This document shows, one piece after another, positions 7,747-9,514 of a stretch of DNA of 9,514 nt. Position 1 is the stretch's first letter, and each line of letters begins with the position of its first letter. The DNA comes from Paracoccaceae bacterium. Lineage in GTDB: Bacteria; Pseudomonadota; Alphaproteobacteria; Rhodobacterales; Rhodobacteraceae. Made by a program: the position numbers and the translations under genes. The stretch spans positions 1 through 9,514 of the forward strand of contig WFTU01000227.1 of NCBI GenBank assembly GCA_015485375.1, written 5' to 3'. Below the pieces are notes generated by a model that saw only the letters and a list, made by a program, of their open reading frames with translations, had not been told where the DNA came from and did no database searches.

Positions 7747-7776
7747 AGCCTAGCAGGGATGTTCGAGTCGTTGCAA
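7747..7776 (-). promoter_or_regulatory. possible sigma70-type promoter of the ABC importer operon
   Basis: Reading the - strand, TTGCAA (7776-7771), an 18-base spacer and TAGGCT (7752-7747) lie about 65 bases before the ATPase start. The -10 keeps the TA...T frame and the -35 keeps TTG..A, so the match is fair but not strong. The -35 lies inside the palindrome CGTTGCAACG (7769-7778), which a repressor could use. This is a motif match by eye only. Confidence 0.3.
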
Positions 7777-7781
7777 CGGCC

Positions 7782-7811
7782 AACGTCGGGATTTCGCCAA
7801 AAAGCGACGTT
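7782..7811. repeat. inverted repeat in the divergent intergenic region
   Basis: AACGTCG (7782-7788) and CGACGTT (7805-7811) form seven-base arms separated by 16 bases, in the 213-base gap between the divergent ATPase and small membrane-protein genes. A centre-to-centre distance of about 23 bases, roughly two helical turns, would suit a dimeric regulator binding one face. A second palindrome, ACAAC-G-GTTGT, lies at 7822-7832. The role is unproven; such repeats can arise by chance in GC-rich DNA. Confidence 0.35.
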
Positions 7812-7895
7812 TCATGCCCGCACAACGGTTGTATTGCCACTGGTGCCGCAAGCCCCGAATGACTACATAGGCCCAAACACCGTAACGGAGACCCC

Positions 7896-8378
7896 ATGTC
7901 CGAAATCCTCGTCAAGCTCGAAGTCGCCCAGCCCCGCCGTATGTTCGGGGTCCTTCTGCTGTTCGGCCTTGGTCTGACAATGATCTACATTTCGGCCAGC
8001 AGCCCGCCATCGAAACTGTATGAACTCGCCGTTCTGCTGGGCTTTGCCGCCCTGTTCATCTGGTCCGGCGTGCGGCTGTATCGCGCCACCGCAGACACCA
8101 TCCTGCTGACCCGCGAGAGCATCTCCACCGCATCCGGAGTCGAAATCTGCCGTATCGAAGACATCGACAACACCGACCGCGGGTTTTTCGCCTTCAAACC
8201 GACCAACGGCTTTCTGGTCCGCACCAAAACCCCGCATCCCCGCCACTGGTCTCCGGGCCTCTGGTGGCGCTTCGGCAAAAAAATCGGGATCGGCGGCGTA
8301 ACCTCGCCGCGTCAGGCAAAGGAGATGGTGGCGATCATCGACATGATGGTGAAAGAGCGGGACCAGAAGGGCGCATAA
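7896..8378 (+). CDS. small two-TM membrane protein of unknown function
   Basis: A 160-aa protein not assignable to a named gene. Two hydrophobic segments, about residues 17-34 (FGVLLLFGLGLTMIYIS) and 41-63 (LYELAVLLGF to SGVRLY), form a tight hairpin with a short loop containing SSPPSK. A cytoplasmic or periplasmic C-terminal domain of about 95 residues follows. Its alternating beta pattern (TILLTRESISTASGVEICRIEDI, broken here for description, then GFLVRTK) resembles small PH-like membrane-anchored domains, but that is only an impression. Tryptophans and basic residues cluster at 118-130 (WSPGLWWRFGKKIG). The ATG at 7896 has GGAG five bases upstream. It stands alone, divergent from the ABC importer, and ends two bases before a terminator hairpin. 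Composition fits its neighbours. Confidence 0.75.
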   Translation: MSEILVKLEVAQPRRMFGVLLLFGLGLTMIYISASSPPSKLYELAVLLGFAALFIWSGVRLYRATADTILLTRESISTASGVEICRIEDIDNTDRGFFAFKPTNGFLVRTKTPHPRHWSPGLWWRFGKKIGIGGVTSPRQAKEMVAIIDMMVKERDQKGA

Positions 8379-8379
8379 T

Positions 8380-8405
8380 AAAAGGCCGCCCCGAAAGGCG
8401 GCCTT
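8380..8405 (-). terminator. intrinsic terminator, probably bidirectional
   Basis: Stem AAGGCCGCC (8382-8390) and GGCGGCCTT (8397-8405) with loop CCGAAA. Read on the - strand the stem is followed by TTTTATTA, a good U-rich tail, so it ends the outer-membrane protein gene whose stop lies 26 bases upstream. On the + strand it directly follows the two-TM gene but has only TTGC after it, so it terminates less well in that direction. A 26-base identical copy lies at 9217-9242. Confidence 0.85.
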
Positions 8406-8430
8406 GCAACGTCTGAATGCCGGCGTTGTG

Positions 8431-9096
8431 CTAGAAACGCTTGATCAACGTCAACTGGACCGATGTCGCCGTCCAGTCTGAATCGTTACGGCCGGTTTGG
8501 GTGCTGTTGGTCAAGTTGTCCCAAATCACCTCGCCGCGCAACATCATGCCGTTCGACAACGTATAGCGCGCGCCAACACCATAGGTTGTACCAGAAACCG
8601 TCGCCGCCTCGGTGCGCAAAGGTGACGTTGCAAATGTTCCCGATATCATCGCCGCACCGGCAGTACCGAACAAGCCCACGTTTCCAACGTTAACACCGAC
8701 AATTGCCCGTGCCCGCGCCGTATAATCGACGCTGCAGGCATACGGCCCCCACGCAAAACGACCGCATACTCCGGTTCCAAGGATCGGAGGGGGGGGGCCT
8801 CCGCCTACGATCCTTGTTCGTGGCGTCAATGTGCCGCCGATATTCATGCCGACATTGATCTCGCCGCCGAGAAAATACGCTCCGCGATCCATCTCCATTC
8901 CGCCGACCAGCACCAGCGAGGACAAAGCGCCATCAGAGTATGTGCCGCTTCTGACGGTAGCCGTCGAAACCGCGCTCGAACTCTCGTATCCGCCGCCGAT
9001 ATAATAATCCATGCCCTGTGCCGAAACGCTTGCGGCACCAAACGTCGCGACAAACGCCAGACATGCGGCAGATGCCGCCGTTTTATACCCGATCAT
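8431..9096 (-). CDS. outer-membrane beta-barrel-like protein (porin family)
   Basis: A 221-aa exported protein. Residues 1-26 form a signal peptide (MIGYKTAASAACLAFVATFG, then a VSA cleavage site before QG). The mature part shows alternating hydrophobic strands rich in G, Y and T, and ends TSVQLTLIKRF; a terminal phenylalanine after an alternating strand is the usual recognition signal for outer-membrane barrel assembly. An eight-strand OmpA/OmpW-sized barrel is plausible. A likely surface loop (about 92-121) carries GGGPPPP and two cysteines (C111, C121) that could pair. The ATG at 9096 is chosen because GGAG lies seven bases upstream and the signal peptide starts there; the longer in-frame reading to 9249 is not protein-like. 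The GGGPPPP codons contain a nine-C run (G run 8789-8797 on +) inside an inverted repeat. Function beyond a surface structure cannot be stated. Confidence 0.75.
   Translation of the reverse strand: MIGYKTAASAACLAFVATFGAASVSAQGMDYYIGGGYESSSAVSTATVRSGTYSDGALSSLVLVGGMEMDRGAYFLGGEINVGMNIGGTLTPRTRIVGGGPPPPILGTGVCGRFAWGPYACSVDYTARARAIVGVNVGNVGLFGTAGAAMISGTFATSPLRTEAATVSGTTYGVGARYTLSNGMMLRGEVIWDNLTNSTQTGRNDSDWTATSVQLTLIKRF
8778..8816. repeat. inverted repeat with 9-G homopolymer in its loop, inside the outer-membrane gene
   Basis: Arms CAAGGATCG (8778-8786) and CGATCCTTG (8808-8816) are perfect nine-base complements. Between them lie nine consecutive G (8789-8797) and a second short pairing, GAGG (8787-8790) with CCTC (8798-8801). 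The element encodes the RIVGGGPPPPILG stretch. Both the mononucleotide run and the hairpin favour replication slippage. Confidence 0.8.
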
Positions 9097-9163
9097 AACA
9101 TCACTCCAATACACTGTTGAACTCCTGACTGTCAGAGAACACCAATAAATTGTCAAAAGCAAT
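9097..9163 (-). promoter_or_regulatory. AT-rich upstream region of the outer-membrane gene with possible promoter and operator
   Basis: This stretch is clearly richer in A and T than the surroundings, as expected for a promoter region. The - strand contains a consensus -35 TTGACA (near 9152) and, further upstream, TATATT, but neither has a good partner at 16-18 bases, so the promoter is not pinned down. The palindrome CTGAC-T-GTCAG (9125-9135, + strand) lies 29 bases before the start codon and could be an operator or leader element. GGAG at 9107-9104 is the ribosome site. Confidence 0.35.
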
Positions 9164-9215
9164 ATATTCCCCTGTGGCTGCACGAATTTAGCGCATCCCG
9201 TAGCAATCCGGCAAC

Positions 9216-9242
9216 AAAAAGGCCGCCCCGAAAGGCGGCCTT
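9216..9242 (-). terminator. intrinsic terminator of the tuf gene
   Basis: On the - strand, 21 bases after the tuf stop, AAGGCCGCC and GGCGGCCTT pair around TTTCGG and are followed by TTTTTGTTGC (stem 9219-9242, U tract 9220-9216). This is a textbook rho-independent terminator. It is 26 bases identical to the one at 8380-8405. Confidence 0.9.
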
Positions 9243-9263
9243 CTGTCATTCTATGTCACCCGA

Positions 9264-9514
9264 TTACTCGATGATTTTGGACACAACACCGGAACCAACG
9301 GTACGGCCACCTTCGCGGATAGCGAAGCGCAGGCCTTCTTCCATGGCGATCGGGGCGATCAGTTCAACGGTGAACTTCAGGTTGTCGCCGGGCATAACCA
9401 TCTCGGTGCCTTCCGGCAGTTCAACCGTACCGGTCACGTCGGTGGTGCGGAAGTAGAACTGCGGACGGTAGTTCTTGAAGAACGGCGTGTGACGGCCACC
9501 CTCTTCCTTGGTCA
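9264..9514 (-). CDS. tuf: elongation factor Tu, 3' part
   Basis: The last 82 codons of EF-Tu, the GTPase that brings aminoacyl-tRNA to the ribosome. The frame runs off the right edge, so the gene start and GTP-binding domain are outside the window. Visible are GGRHTPFFKNYRPQFYF, RTTDVTG, ELPEGTEMVMPGDN, PIAMEEGLRFAIREGG and the terminal RTVGSGVVSKIIE, all typical of domain 3, which contacts tRNA and EF-Ts. The stop TAA (9266-9264) is followed by a strong terminator, so neither rpsJ (str operon order) nor a tRNA-Trp/secE/nusG cluster follows in the same transcript. Many alphaproteobacteria carry two tuf copies; which one this is cannot be decided here. Confidence 0.97.
   Translation of the reverse strand, partial: TKEEGGRHTPFFKNYRPQFYFRTTDVTGTVELPEGTEMVMPGDNLKFTVELIAPIAMEEGLRFAIREGGRTVGSGVVSKIIE

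Noticed and set aside
8380..9242. Mobile element bounded by the repeated terminators
   Set aside because: No transposase, no target duplication and an ordinary terminator function explain the repeats; kept only as a comparison to make.
9097..9249. Extended N-terminus (51 residues) for the outer-membrane protein
   Set aside because: It would run through the tuf terminator and the AT-rich promoter region and hide the signal peptide; ATG 9096 has a good ribosome site.
1..9514. CRISPR array, tRNA, rRNA, riboswitch or defence system
   Set aside because: No regularly spaced repeats, no cloverleaf or riboswitch-like leader and no defence-type domains were seen on either strand.

Overview
The window reads as chromosomal DNA of a GC-rich alphaproteobacterium, most probably of the Rhodobacterales/Roseobacter type. 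This rests on the gene order holB–tatD–MBL hydrolase, on a polyamine-type ABC permease with a very large first periplasmic loop, and on general codon use. The taxonomic call is an inference; no rRNA or other decisive marker is present.

Left part (1–3163, + strand): the 3' end of holB (DNA polymerase III delta'), a TatD-family metal-dependent nuclease, a PhnP-like metallo-beta-lactamase-fold hydrolase and an AEC-family (auxin efflux carrier) membrane transporter. The genes are packed with a 10-nt gap, then a 1-nt overlap (TGATG), then a 4-nt overlap (ATGA), so they look like one translationally coupled operon.

Centre (3160–7694, - strand): a complete polyamine-type (spermidine/putrescine-like) ABC importer in the order ATPase (potA-like), periplasmic binding protein (potD-like), permease (potB-like), permease (potC-like). 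The stop codon of the last permease overlaps that of the AEC gene in a tail-to-tail arrangement. Two hairpins lie between the cistrons. One, after the ATPase gene, resembles an intrinsic terminator or attenuator. The other is a 10-bp GC-rich stem-loop directly after the binding-protein gene. Together they suggest that the binding protein is expressed at a different, probably higher, level than its partners.

Right part (7683–9514): a divergent intergenic region with several short palindromes; a small two-TM membrane protein of unknown function (+); an outer-membrane beta-barrel-like protein (-); and the 3' end of an elongation factor Tu gene (-). Two near-identical intrinsic terminators lie on either side of the outer-membrane gene, one ending that gene and one ending tuf. 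Inside the outer-membrane gene, a 9-G homopolymer sits in the loop of a 9-bp inverted repeat. A one-base slip either way would truncate the protein before its C-terminal barrel strands, so this is a candidate contingency (phase-variable) locus and the most interesting sequence signal here. I see no CRISPR array, insertion sequence, tRNA or rRNA, and no clearly new multi-gene system.
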